Source of the DNA: Chloroflexi bacterium RBG_16_56_11 | Lineage (GTDB): Bacteria > Chloroflexota > Dehalococcoidia > Dehalococcoidales > RBG-16-60-22 | NCBI GenBank assembly: GCA_001796865.1 | Contig: MGNQ01000048.1 | Span: forward strand, 64,081-73,990 | Length of the DNA stretch: 9,910 bases | Direction of reading: 5' to 3' | Shown here: positions 1-5,806 of the stretch, in pieces | Position numbering within the stretch: the first letter of the stretch is position 1 | How the letters are laid out: the number at the start of each line of letters is the position of its first letter | The notes under the pieces: model-generated | The model's database searches: none | Told to the model about the DNA's origin: nothing | Seen by the model: only the letters and a program-made list of their open reading frames with translations | Position numbers and translations under genes: made by a program

Positions 1-1227
1 GCCGTTGATAGAACCCCAGAACCTGCCGACATCGGCGATATCTATCTGGGCATCGATCCCGACATCCGCCAGGTAGCTCTGGACGATGGCCCCGGCGTTA
101 TCGGCGCCCTGCATGATTATCAATTTGGTCTTGATGCTGGGGAAGCCCGCCTCGGCCAGCAATTGCTTCGCCTTGTCCGGGTTAAAAGCGCGCACCGGGT
201 AGTTAGGGTTGTAGCCGGCGGTGCCCTTATGGGTCGGCTGGTCTACGGGGATCTGGAAACCGAATCCCAGCGCCTCAGCCATGGCAGGCCGGTCGATGGC
301 ATACTCAGCTGCCTCCCTCACTTTTTTATTGGCGAACGGCGAGGTAGGGTCGGTGCTATCGAAGTACAAAGTATTGTAGGTGGTAGGGGCTTCGTTGGTC
401 TTGAAGCCGGCGGATTTCAGCTCGGAGGCTTGCTGGGAGGGAACGCCCATCCAGATATCTGCCTGTCCCGCCTGCATCATCGCCGAGGCCGTCGTGGCGT
501 CCTTAACGGTTATCAATTCCACGGTGTCGAAGTAGGGAAGGCCTTTGCGCCAGTAGCCGTCGAATTTTTTCGCCTTGACGACGACATCACGCGTGAATTC
601 GGTAACTTCGAAAGCCCCGGTGGATACCGAATGATTGATGGCCCAGTCTTCCCCGTTTTTATCATAGGCAGTCGGAGAATACATGTAAACGCGGGCCAGG
701 TCGTAGATAACCTGGTTGTTGGGGACGTTAAGGGTGACTTTTACCGTGTATTCATCGGTAGCTTCAATCTTGTCGATACGCTTACCGCCGGCGAGGGCGC
801 CCGCATCCTTGGCTCTCTGGAAGGACCAGATAGCCGCCGCCGCATTCCAGGGTGTACCATCCTGGAATTTAACGTCTTTTCTCAGGGGAATGGTGATGGT
901 CTTCAGGTCGGCGGACATGGAATAACCTTCGGCGATATTGGGTTCAAAATCGCCGCTCGGTAAAAGGTTGAGTATACGCTCCGCCCATATCGTACCGACG
1001 GTGGCATCGGCGAATTGCTGCTTGGGATAGTAGCCGACGTTCTGGGGAGTTCCCCCGGCGCCGATGATAATCCTCAAATTACCGCCGGTCTGCGGCTTGC
1101 CAGCCGTGGACGTCGGAGTGGCGGTGGCCGCCGGAGTCGTGGTCGCAGTCTCGGACTTGCCGCACCCGCTGATGAGCAGGGCAGCGAAGATAATCCCTGT
1201 CAGAAGTATGAATATTAATTTTTTCAT
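1..1227 (-). CDS. ABC transporter substrate-binding lipoprotein, family 5 (peptide/nickel/oligopeptide type), C-terminus cut by window
   Basis: This is the secreted binding component of an ABC importer; it captures a peptide or other small solute outside the membrane and delivers it to a permease. I translated 409 residues from the ATG at 1227. A signal peptide (MKK, then a hydrophobic stretch at about residues 4-20) ends in the lipobox LISGC with Cys22 as the lipidated residue. A Thr/Pro/Ala-rich linker follows at about 27-45. The family-5 signature lies at about 111-138 (LRKDVKFQDGTPW, then SFQRAKDAG). Further family-typical stretches are FDGYWRKGLPYFD (222-234) and KKVREAAEYAIDR (301-313). 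Family members usually run to about 500-550 residues, so roughly the last quarter is off-window. A GGGGG-containing ribosome site lies about 13 nt upstream. The solute cannot be read from sequence. Transporter permease and ATPase genes are expected just beyond base 1. Confidence 0.93.
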   Translation of the reverse strand, partial: MKKLIFILLTGIIFAALLISGCGKSETATTTPAATATPTSTAGKPQTGGNLRIIIGAGGTPQNVGYYPKQQFADATVGTIWAERILNLLPSGDFEPNIAEGYSMSADLKTITIPLRKDVKFQDGTPWNAAAAIWSFQRAKDAGALAGGKRIDKIEATDEYTVKVTLNVPNNQVIYDLARVYMYSPTAYDKNGEDWAINHSVSTGAFEVTEFTRDVVVKAKKFDGYWRKGLPYFDTVELITVKDATTASAMMQAGQADIWMGVPSQQASELKSAGFKTNEAPTTYNTLYFDSTDPTSPFANKKVREAAEYAIDRPAMAEALGFGFQIPVDQPTHKGTAGYNPNYPVRAFNPDKAKQLLAEAGFPSIKTKLIIMQGADNAGAIVQSYLADVGIDAQIDIADVGRFWGSING

Positions 1228-1519
1228 ATTGTACAGTACGCCCCCTTATAATAATTTACGAACTGGTTATTCATTTTATTATAAAGCTACAAATATCACC
1301 TCCTTTGCTTGGTTGCGAATAATTTCCGCGATATTGGGCCGGAGGGGTAAGCCGGACCTCTGGATAATAAAAATCACCAGCAGCTACCATACGTAGTGTT
1401 AGCCAGTGCTCTAATTTCCTCATAGTGACAAAGTGCTAAAAATATTCTAAACACGGAGATTCAGATGCGGTAGTTGAAGACTAGTTTAAAACAATATTTC
1501 GGCAAATGTCAATACTTGT
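1228..1519 (-). other. Intergenic leader region upstream of the lipoprotein gene
   Basis: No recognised gene lies in this 292-bp stretch. If the promoter proposed at 1483-1512 is used, most of it is an untranslated leader of about 250 nt. On the minus strand it holds AAAGGAGGTGAT at 1306-1295, an exact 12-base complement of the usual bacterial 16S 3' end. That motif has no ATG, GTG or TTG at useful spacing that opens a frame of any length. Two short frames are present: 1423 to 1271 (50 codons, no Shine-Dalgarno) and 1274 to 1224 (16 codons). Each overlaps the next start by ATGA, the second overlapping the lipoprotein start. An alternative TATAAT hexamer lies at 1283-1278 without a matching -35. 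I recognise no riboswitch. Confidence 0.5.
1483..1512 (-). promoter_or_regulatory. Predicted sigma-70 type promoter for the lipoprotein gene
   Basis: On the minus strand a perfect TTGACA (1512-1507) is followed after 18 bp by TAAACT (1488-1483), a 4-of-6 match to TATAAT. It begins 8 bp beyond the stop codon of the metallopeptidase gene. This suggests the lipoprotein gene is transcribed separately from the genes upstream of it. The spacer is at the long end of the accepted range and the -10 is mediocre, so this is a prediction only. Confidence 0.45.
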
Positions 1520-2092
1520 TCAACTCATCAGTCTCAGGTCATATTCCCGCAACCGGGTGGCCAGGGCCCTGGCGTCGCCAACGTATTTATCCAGCTCCCT
1601 CCAGAACGCTGGGCTGTGGTTATGTATCCGGGTATGGACGAGCTCGTGCAGCAATACGTAGTCCTGAAGCTCTCCGGGTAATATCACCAGTTTCACGTTG
1701 AGGCTGACAGCATTGTTATGGGAGCAGCTGCCCCATCTGGTCTTTTGATTCCGCACTGAGACGCGGTGACAGGCAAACCCGTATCGCCGGGCAAGACGGA
1801 GGAGTCGGGCGGTCAGGGTTTTCTCCGCCCTGACCCGGTCAATGCCTTCGAGGAGACCTGCCAGAGCCTTCTGGCGACTATCGAGGCGCCGGATAATCTC
1901 GAGATGTTTCCGGATCCACTCTTTTTTCGTGTGTACGAAATCGACGGCCTGCCGGAAGGGCACGCGCGCCGGGACGGCCACCCGGACCCCTTTCCGAGGG
2001 CGCACCGAGATGACAATACGGCGCGCCCGGGCGCTCCGCTCGAGCAGAACCGGGCCGATATGGTCTACGTTGATGACACGAGAATTCGCCAT
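1520..2092 (-). CDS. YgjP-type (DUF45) zinc metallopeptidase-like protein
   Basis: This 190-residue protein belongs to the YgjP/DUF45 family of small, soluble, SprT/WLM-like predicted metallopeptidases. The diagnostic block is HELVHTRIHNHSPAFW at 149-164: His149 and His153 with Glu150 form the HExxH zinc and catalytic site, and His159 of NHS is the likely third ligand. Upstream lies the family motif TRWGSCS (118-124). An N-terminal beta-rich part (about 1-45) and a basic helical middle (about 50-105) complete the usual layout, and the length is normal. I chose the ATG at 2092 because the family-typical N-terminus begins soon after it, although there is no clear Shine-Dalgarno. Substrates are not established for the family. 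In many genomes such genes lie near restriction-modification loci, but nothing of that kind is seen here; the neighbours are RRM proteins and a transporter. Confidence 0.92.
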   Translation of the reverse strand: MANSRVINVDHIGPVLLERSARARRIVISVRPRKGVRVAVPARVPFRQAVDFVHTKKEWIRKHLEIIRRLDSRQKALAGLLEGIDRVRAEKTLTARLLRLARRYGFACHRVSVRNQKTRWGSCSHNNAVSLNVKLVILPGELQDYVLLHELVHTRIHNHSPAFWRELDKYVGDARALATRLREYDLRLMS

Positions 2093-2263
2093 AATGTTTT
2101 AACAAAGAATAGTTGTTAACATAACATTAATCAGGGTATTGAATGAAAAAAGATAAATCGATGCGGCGTAGGATAGCGGGACATGTCCCATGGAAAACGG
2201 TGTCACTCATGAAAGGTGCCGGAGGCCCGGCTGATATGTTTGTTGGCGAGTAATAGTCTTTTG
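2093..2263. other. Intergenic region with palindromes between the second RRM gene and the metallopeptidase gene
   Basis: This gap of 171 bp contains no gene. It holds a perfect 12-bp palindrome GGGACATGTCCC (2178-2189), followed 2 bp later by GGAAAACGGTGTCA (2192-2205). A short GC hairpin is also present (GCCGG/CCGGC, 2218-2231). The 14-mer occurs again at 3552-3565. The arrangement resembles a degraded repeat element or IS end rather than a terminator, since no T-run follows on the minus strand. Confidence 0.4.
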
Positions 2264-2599
2264 TCACCAGGCGGTCTGGTGTACCCTTTGCCGGCTTTTA
2301 CTGGGACGGTTGCCGGCTCTGATGCTGATGGGGGGCAGTCCCCTTTTATCAGATAGAGGCAGGGCTTCGATAATGTTGACCGCCATGTTCTTTAGTTTTT
2401 TCCCGTTAAGGTTGGAGATAGCAACGGTGCCTTCGGATTTCAGGGTCATCTCGACGAAGCCGTAGCCTCTGGCCTGGCCGCTGCCGATGTACTTATCGTT
2501 CATGATGGTCACGGAAATTACTTCTCCGAAGGCGGCGAACTCCTCGCGAAGCTCATCTTCAGTCACTTCGAACGATAGATTGCCGATGTAGATATTCAT
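2264..2599 (-). CDS. Small RRM-domain RNA-binding protein with a basic, non-glycine tail
   Basis: This 111-residue protein has one RNA recognition motif filling residues 1 to about 80. RNP2 is IYIGNL at 3-8 and RNP1 is RGYGFVEM at 44-51, so the aromatic residues that stack on RNA are present (Tyr4, Tyr46, Phe48). The N-terminus is nearly the same as in the RRM gene immediately upstream (GNLS[FY]EVTEDEL), so the two are tandem paralogues. The tail (about 81-111) is different: basic, Ser/Pro/Arg containing, with no RGG repeats. Bacterial proteins of this type are generally thought to act as RNA chaperones, often cold-induced; here that is inference. The start at 2599 has AAGGGGG about 5 nt upstream. 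The gene lies 108 bp downstream of its paralogue and is probably part of the same transcription unit. Confidence 0.92.
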   Translation of the reverse strand: MNIYIGNLSFEVTEDELREEFAAFGEVISVTIMNDKYIGSGQARGYGFVEMTLKSEGTVAISNLNGKKLKNMAVNIIEALPLSDKRGLPPISIRAGNRPSKSRQRVHQTAW

Positions 2600-2707
2600 G
2601 CTACCCCCTTTTCAAACAGGCTGCGCCACGCCGATTTGTCGCGGGTGAGACAGCCGCCGGTCAATCGTTGAAGTCTGGCCGGCTGCTCATGTGGATAGCT
2701 GGTTGGT

Positions 2708-3055
2708 TCAGAACCGCCGCGGTCCTCGTCCTCCGGGCCGCCCGCCCCGCCCGCCGCCGTAACCGCCGCTCTTTCTTCCGCCGTAAAAGCCACCGCCACC
2801 ACCCCGGTTGTCGGTCCTCGGTCGGGCCTCATTGACAACGATAGTCCTGTCTCTGAGTGATTTACCGTTAAGCCCGGCGATAGCGGCTTCGGCTTCGGCT
2901 TTTTTTGCCATTTCTACAAAGCCGAACCCTTTGGGCCGCCCGCTGAATTTGTCGGCAGGGATGGCCACGGAGTCCACCTTGCCGAAGGTCCCGAATTCCG
3001 CCGCCAGTTCATCTTCGGTGACCTCATAGGACAGATTGCCAACATAGATTTTCAT
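2708..3055 (-). CDS. RRM-domain RNA-binding protein with Gly/Arg-rich (RGG-like) tail
   Basis: This 115-residue protein is a typical bacterial glycine-rich RNA-binding protein. The RRM occupies about residues 1-80, with RNP2 IYVGNL at 3-8 and RNP1 KGFGFVEM at 42-49. The tail (about 84-115) is almost entirely Gly, Arg, Tyr and Phe, with RGG and GGR units, and is probably disordered and able to bind RNA non-specifically. The ATG at 3055 is preceded by AAGGAG at about 8 nt. It sits 73 bp downstream of the zinc-ribbon gene, with an intercistronic hairpin between them, and 108 bp upstream of a second RRM gene. The cluster suggests a role in RNA metabolism or cold adaptation, by analogy with cyanobacterial Rbp proteins. 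No target RNA can be inferred. Confidence 0.94.
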   Translation of the reverse strand: MKIYVGNLSYEVTEDELAAEFGTFGKVDSVAIPADKFSGRPKGFGFVEMAKKAEAEAAIAGLNGKSLRDRTIVVNEARPRTDNRGGGGGFYGGRKSGGYGGGRGGRPGGRGPRRF

Positions 3056-3084
3056 TGTCGGTCTCTCCTTATCGCCGGGTGCAC

Positions 3085-3106
3085 CAGGGCCGGTTGCCCG
3101 ACCCTG
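3085..3106 (-). other. Intercistronic RNA hairpin between zinc-ribbon and RRM genes
   Basis: CAGGGCCGG (3085-3093) and CCGACCCTG (3098-3106) form a 9-bp stem with one mismatch and a TTGC tetraloop. On the minus strand no T-run follows, so it is unlikely to be an intrinsic terminator. It may be a processing or stability element in a shared transcript. Confidence 0.4.
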
Positions 3107-3128
3107 ATGCTATCCGGGTTAACCTCAC

Positions 3129-3428
3129 TTACCTACTCGGGCGGACTTTACGATAGCAATCGCTGCAGTAAACCGGTTTATCCCCGCGAGGTTGAAAAGG
3201 AACTTCGGTAGATTTGCCGCACTCGCCGCATGTTGCGGGGTACATCTGGCGTCTGGCCCCGTAACCGCTGGTTCCATAGCGCTCCGTTTTTCTTGCCTGG
3301 CGGCATTCCGGACAGCGCTTCGGCTCGTTGGTGTAACCTTTAGACTGGAAAAACTCCTGGTCTTCGGCACTGAAAGTGAAGCCTTTCCCACAATCAGCAC
3401 ACTGGAGAGACTTGTCCTGAAAACTCAT
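3129..3428 (-). CDS. Small protein with two zinc ribbons
   Basis: This 99-residue protein carries four CxxC pairs that make two zinc ribbons. The first uses CADC (10-13) and CPEC (39-42), spaced by FTFSAEDQEFFQSKGY, a stretch characteristic of the 'probable zinc-ribbon domain' proteins. The second uses CGEC (67-70) and CSDC (88-91), with the linker EVPFQPRGDKPVY. A basic Arg-rich stretch lies between them (about 44-60) and the C-terminus is also basic, which is compatible with nucleic acid or ribosome contact. The biochemical function is not established. The ATG at 3428 has a strong AGGAGG about 8 nt upstream, within a leader able to form a hairpin. It is the first gene of a run with two RRM genes, and this pairing suggests an RNA-related job. 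Confidence 0.9.
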   Translation of the reverse strand: MSFQDKSLQCADCGKGFTFSAEDQEFFQSKGYTNEPKRCPECRQARKTERYGTSGYGARRQMYPATCGECGKSTEVPFQPRGDKPVYCSDCYRKVRPSR

Positions 3429-3429
3429 C

Positions 3430-3475
3430 TGGATGACCTCCTCTCTTTAATATTAGTTAGAGTTTGGGTCATCCA
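3430..3475 (-). promoter_or_regulatory. Leader inverted repeat overlapping the ribosome binding site of the zinc-ribbon gene
   Basis: TGGATGACC (3430-3438) and GGTCATCCA (3467-3475) are a perfect 9-bp inverted repeat separated by 28 nt. In the minus-strand transcript the 3' arm ends one base before the ATG (3428) and covers the last bases of the Shine-Dalgarno AGGAGGT; the rest of that site lies in the loop. Formation of the stem should limit ribosome access, so this could be a cis-acting translational control element. No regulator or ligand is implied by the sequence. Confidence 0.45.
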
Positions 3476-3543
3476 ACAGCTTAGATAAATCAGTGAAACT
3501 GGATTCTAAGGAGATTGTAATAACCTAAACCTGAACCATTTTC

Positions 3544-3573
3544 ATTATACAGGAAAACGGTGTCAAACCGCAA
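3544..3573 (-). promoter_or_regulatory. Predicted promoter for the zinc-ribbon/RRM gene run
   Basis: On the minus strand TTGCGG (3573-3568) is followed after 18 bp by a perfect TATAAT (3549-3544) preceded by TG. Transcription from here would give a leader of about 110 nt before the ATG at 3428. Long leaders are common for RNA-chaperone and cold-shock genes. The -35 match is only partial. Confidence 0.45.
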
Positions 3574-3673
3574 GTGGATAGGATTGAAAGAGGGGAATAG
3601 ATTGCAGACGGACAGGACCGGTTTACCGGAAAAGAGTGATAAAACCCATCCACAAAGTACTTCTTTTTACCTT

Positions 3674-5608
3674 TCAAATAACGAGGCCCGGCCTTTCCAT
3701 CTCTCCGGAAATATCATCCAGCCCGAGCTCCCGCAGTTTGGAACGGGTGGGAAATCCGGTCACGGCGTCCCAACCGCGCAGTCGATAGTAGTCGGTCTTC
3801 ATGTTTTCGAACTCGGCGCGGTCAAGCACGCTACCCAACCGGGAGATAATCCGGTTGCCCGGCCCGGGCATAATCGCGTCCGGATTAAAAAAGACTTCAT
3901 CTTGTTTTAGAGGACGGTTAAAAAAATAATCCAGGACCTTATCACCGGGCCGCCCTGCCCAGCCATCCCGCAGGAGTATGGCCCGCTGCAGATTGTAGAT
4001 TCTTTCGCCGGTGCGGTTGAGCTCCTTTTCATCGATTTCCTTGCCGGTGATGGCGGAATAGACGCGGCTTTCGAGTGTGGAGTCACCGACGTGTCCGGCC
4101 GGGTCAGCCGCCGAGGTGACGACCATCGGCCAGTGGACGTCGCAGAGGACGAGGCTTTCCTGCGCGCAAGAACGGTCCTGGACTTTTTTGGCGGCGAGCG
4201 CTTTACCGGCATAAGTAGAGAAATCGACGGCGCCGGAACCGCCCCAGAACCGGACCGCAGCCAGCCGCAGGTCATCGGTAGTAAAAAACGATCCTTCAAG
4301 CTTTCTTGCCCAGCTCGTCCATGATATAAGGATATTGCCGCTGATGCCGTGAAGCTGGCTGACCGGCCTTCTCGGCTCGGTTGCCAGCAGGAGGGCTGTT
4401 GTCAAGATGAGGCGTGGATCGTAGTCCTTGGTCTCGTTACCGGGGGTGGCGATAAACTCAGGGGTGAGCTCAATAGCGCCGCCGCCGAGTGTTTGCGCCG
4501 CGGCAAGCATGCCCCGGGCGAGGGAGTCACCGAACCCTTCCCGGAGGGATATCTTACGGGTCAGAGCTTCGATGAATTCGGCGCTGCCGGCACGGGACAA
4601 GGGCAGACCTGCCGATGTTTCAGTGATAATGCCTTCCTGATAGCACTTGATAAGCCAGGCAATCAGGGGCCCCAGGACTACGGTATCCAACCCGTAGCTA
4701 TCGCAGAGCCGGGTGGCGAGTAGAGACGCCTCAGTCGCATTACTGTAATAGGCCGCGGCCGGCTTCGTGTAGACGCCGCTCGCCTGGCAGAACAGTTTGA
4801 AACGCCGTCCTTTTTCCCCGCGGTACGATTGTCTCGAACAGCCGACGCCGCAGAGGTAGCAGTTTTCCGGGTTGGTGACCCCGGGTATCGCCCAGGGCGA
4901 AAGGCCGTTGAAGGTCGAGCTCCTTAGCCGTTTAACCAGACTTTTTATCTCTTCGAGCTTTTCCGGGAACGCGGCCCGATATCGTTTTTCGCCGCTGACG
5001 GCGATGGCCTTAAGGTTTTTGGAGCCCATGACGCCGCCCAGCCCTCCGGACACGGAGGCCCCGCCATCGGCCAGTGCGGTAGCGAAGGATACCAGGTTCT
5101 CGGCCGCCGGGCCGATACAGAGGACACTGACTCCTTTACCCAGTTGCTCGCGGATTATTTCAGAGGTATCGAAAGTCGATAGTCCCCACAGGGAAGAAGC
5201 GTCTTTGGTCTCGACGATACCATCATGGATGTAAAGGTAAACCGGTTTTTCCGCCCGACCCCGGACGGCGAGGGCATCATAGCCGGCGGATTTCAGCGCC
5301 GGTCCCCATTTACCCCCGAGATTGCCGTAGGAAAAAAACTCCGGCTGCCGCAACAGCGATTTCCCGCAGATTACCCACCGGTTGCCCGCCAGCCCCGAGA
5401 ACCCCGTTACCGGTCCAGCGGCGCAAACCAGGCAGTTGTCCGGCCCGGTGGCCGACGCCCCCGCCGGGACCATGTCCCAGAACAGTCTGGCGGCGATGCC
5501 CCTTCCGCCCAGGAACCGCCCGGCGTAGTCTACGGTGTCTGACTCAGTGGTCTTGGCCGCCGAGAGGTCGACCTTTAAAATTTTACCGGCATATCCGAAA
5601 TCGGCCAT
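3674..5608 (-). CDS. Aldehyde:ferredoxin oxidoreductase family protein (tungstopterin, 4Fe-4S)
   Basis: This 644-residue protein is an AOR-family enzyme. Characterised members use a bis-pyranopterin tungsten centre and one [4Fe-4S] cluster to interconvert aldehydes and carboxylates with ferredoxin. The N-terminal fold is typical: GYAGKILKVDLS (5-16), FLGGRGIAARLFWD (32-45), and GNLGGKWGPALKSAGYDAL (95-113). Cluster ligands are Cys250, Cys253 and Cys257 (CYLCGVGC), with Cys489 as the distal fourth ligand. The segment before Cys489 reads ESLVLCD rather than the common DSLGLC, so it belongs to a divergent subgroup. His420 and Glu392 lie where conserved active-site-region residues are usual. I chose the ATG at 5608: the family N-terminus starts there, AGGATGA precedes it, and the best promoter lies at 5640-5668, so the in-frame ATG at 5764 would be outside the transcript. 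It is divergent from the alcohol dehydrogenase operon. The substrate is unknown. Confidence 0.93.
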   Translation of the reverse strand: MADFGYAGKILKVDLSAAKTTESDTVDYAGRFLGGRGIAARLFWDMVPAGASATGPDNCLVCAAGPVTGFSGLAGNRWVICGKSLLRQPEFFSYGNLGGKWGPALKSAGYDALAVRGRAEKPVYLYIHDGIVETKDASSLWGLSTFDTSEIIREQLGKGVSVLCIGPAAENLVSFATALADGGASVSGGLGGVMGSKNLKAIAVSGEKRYRAAFPEKLEEIKSLVKRLRSSTFNGLSPWAIPGVTNPENCYLCGVGCSRQSYRGEKGRRFKLFCQASGVYTKPAAAYYSNATEASLLATRLCDSYGLDTVVLGPLIAWLIKCYQEGIITETSAGLPLSRAGSAEFIEALTRKISLREGFGDSLARGMLAAAQTLGGGAIELTPEFIATPGNETKDYDPRLILTTALLLATEPRRPVSQLHGISGNILISWTSWARKLEGSFFTTDDLRLAAVRFWGGSGAVDFSTYAGKALAAKKVQDRSCAQESLVLCDVHWPMVVTSAADPAGHVGDSTLESRVYSAITGKEIDEKELNRTGERIYNLQRAILLRDGWAGRPGDKVLDYFFNRPLKQDEVFFNPDAIMPGPGNRIISRLGSVLDRAEFENMKTDYYRLRGWDAVTGFPTRSKLRELGLDDISGEMERPGLVI

Positions 5609-5639
5609 AAAATCATCCTGAAAAAGCGGTTTCGATAAA

Positions 5640-5668
5640 AGTATAACAGGAATCATGGTTTGAACCAA
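5640..5668 (-). promoter_or_regulatory. Predicted promoter of the AOR gene
   Basis: On the minus strand TTGGTT (5668-5663) is followed after 17 bp by TATACT (5645-5640). This predicts a leader of about 25 nt, ending at AGGATGA and the ATG at 5608. It supports the short start of the AOR protein over the upstream in-frame ATG at 5764. Confidence 0.55.
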
Positions 5669-5675
5669 AGTGGTG

Positions 5676-5703
5676 TTGACTTGAGCGGGCATAATGTTAT
5701 AGC
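5676..5703 (+). promoter_or_regulatory. Predicted promoter of the alcohol dehydrogenase/CoA-transferase operon
   Basis: TTGACT (5676-5681) and TATAGC (5698-5703) are spaced by 16 bp. The -35 lies only 7 bp from the -35 of the leftward AOR promoter, so the two promoters are back to back. Transcription would start near 5710, leaving a leader of about 97 nt before the ATG at 5807. A second TATAAA at 5743-5748 lacks a convincing -35. Confidence 0.5.
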
Positions 5704-5717
5704 CTCTTACGGATGGA

Positions 5718-5734
5718 ATAGCACTCAATGCTAT
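5718..5734 (+). promoter_or_regulatory. Inverted repeat just downstream of the rightward promoter (operator or leader hairpin)
   Basis: ATAGCA (5718-5723) and TGCTAT (5729-5734) form a perfect 6-bp inverted repeat with a 5-base spacer. It starts about 8 bp after the predicted transcription start, a usual place for a repressor operator. As RNA it would be a small stem-loop. No regulator gene is in the window. Confidence 0.3.
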
Positions 5735-5806
5735 GCGGTCTGTATAAAATCCACGACCCAGCAAACAAAACTATCAGTATTAGTTTTTATTTTTCAGGAG
5801 GGATTG

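Larger units (their letters stand above)
3429..3673. other. Intergenic region between the AOR gene end and the zinc-ribbon gene
   Basis: This 245-bp gap contains the leader, inverted repeat and promoter described separately. It also holds one copy of the 14-mer GGAAAACGGTGTCA (3552-3565), shared with 2192-2205. CCGGTTTACCGG (3618-3629) is a small hairpin candidate after the AOR stop codon, but it lacks a T-run. I see no convincing intrinsic terminator and no other gene. Confidence 0.5.

Noticed and set aside
163..963. Long open frame of 266 codons on the plus strand
   Set aside because: It is antisense to the substrate-binding lipoprotein, whose reading frame shows clear family motifs; the plus-strand translation has no recognisable domain.
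2218..2231. GCCGG/CCGGC hairpin as a terminator after the second RRM gene
   Set aside because: The stem is five base pairs and only a short mixed stretch (ACCTTTC) follows, too weak to call an intrinsic terminator.
3618..3629. CCGGTTTACCGG as a terminator for the AOR gene
   Set aside because: The usable stem is only 4-5 bp with a very small loop, and no T-run follows on the minus strand.
5609..5764. N-terminal extension of the AOR protein from the ATG at 5764
   Set aside because: The extra 52 residues do not resemble AOR N-termini, and the predicted promoter and ribosome site lie downstream of that ATG.
5660..5806. N-terminal extension of the alcohol dehydrogenase from the ATG at 5660
   Set aside because: It would begin upstream of the predicted promoter, lacks family similarity, and the ATG at 5807 has a strong ribosome site.
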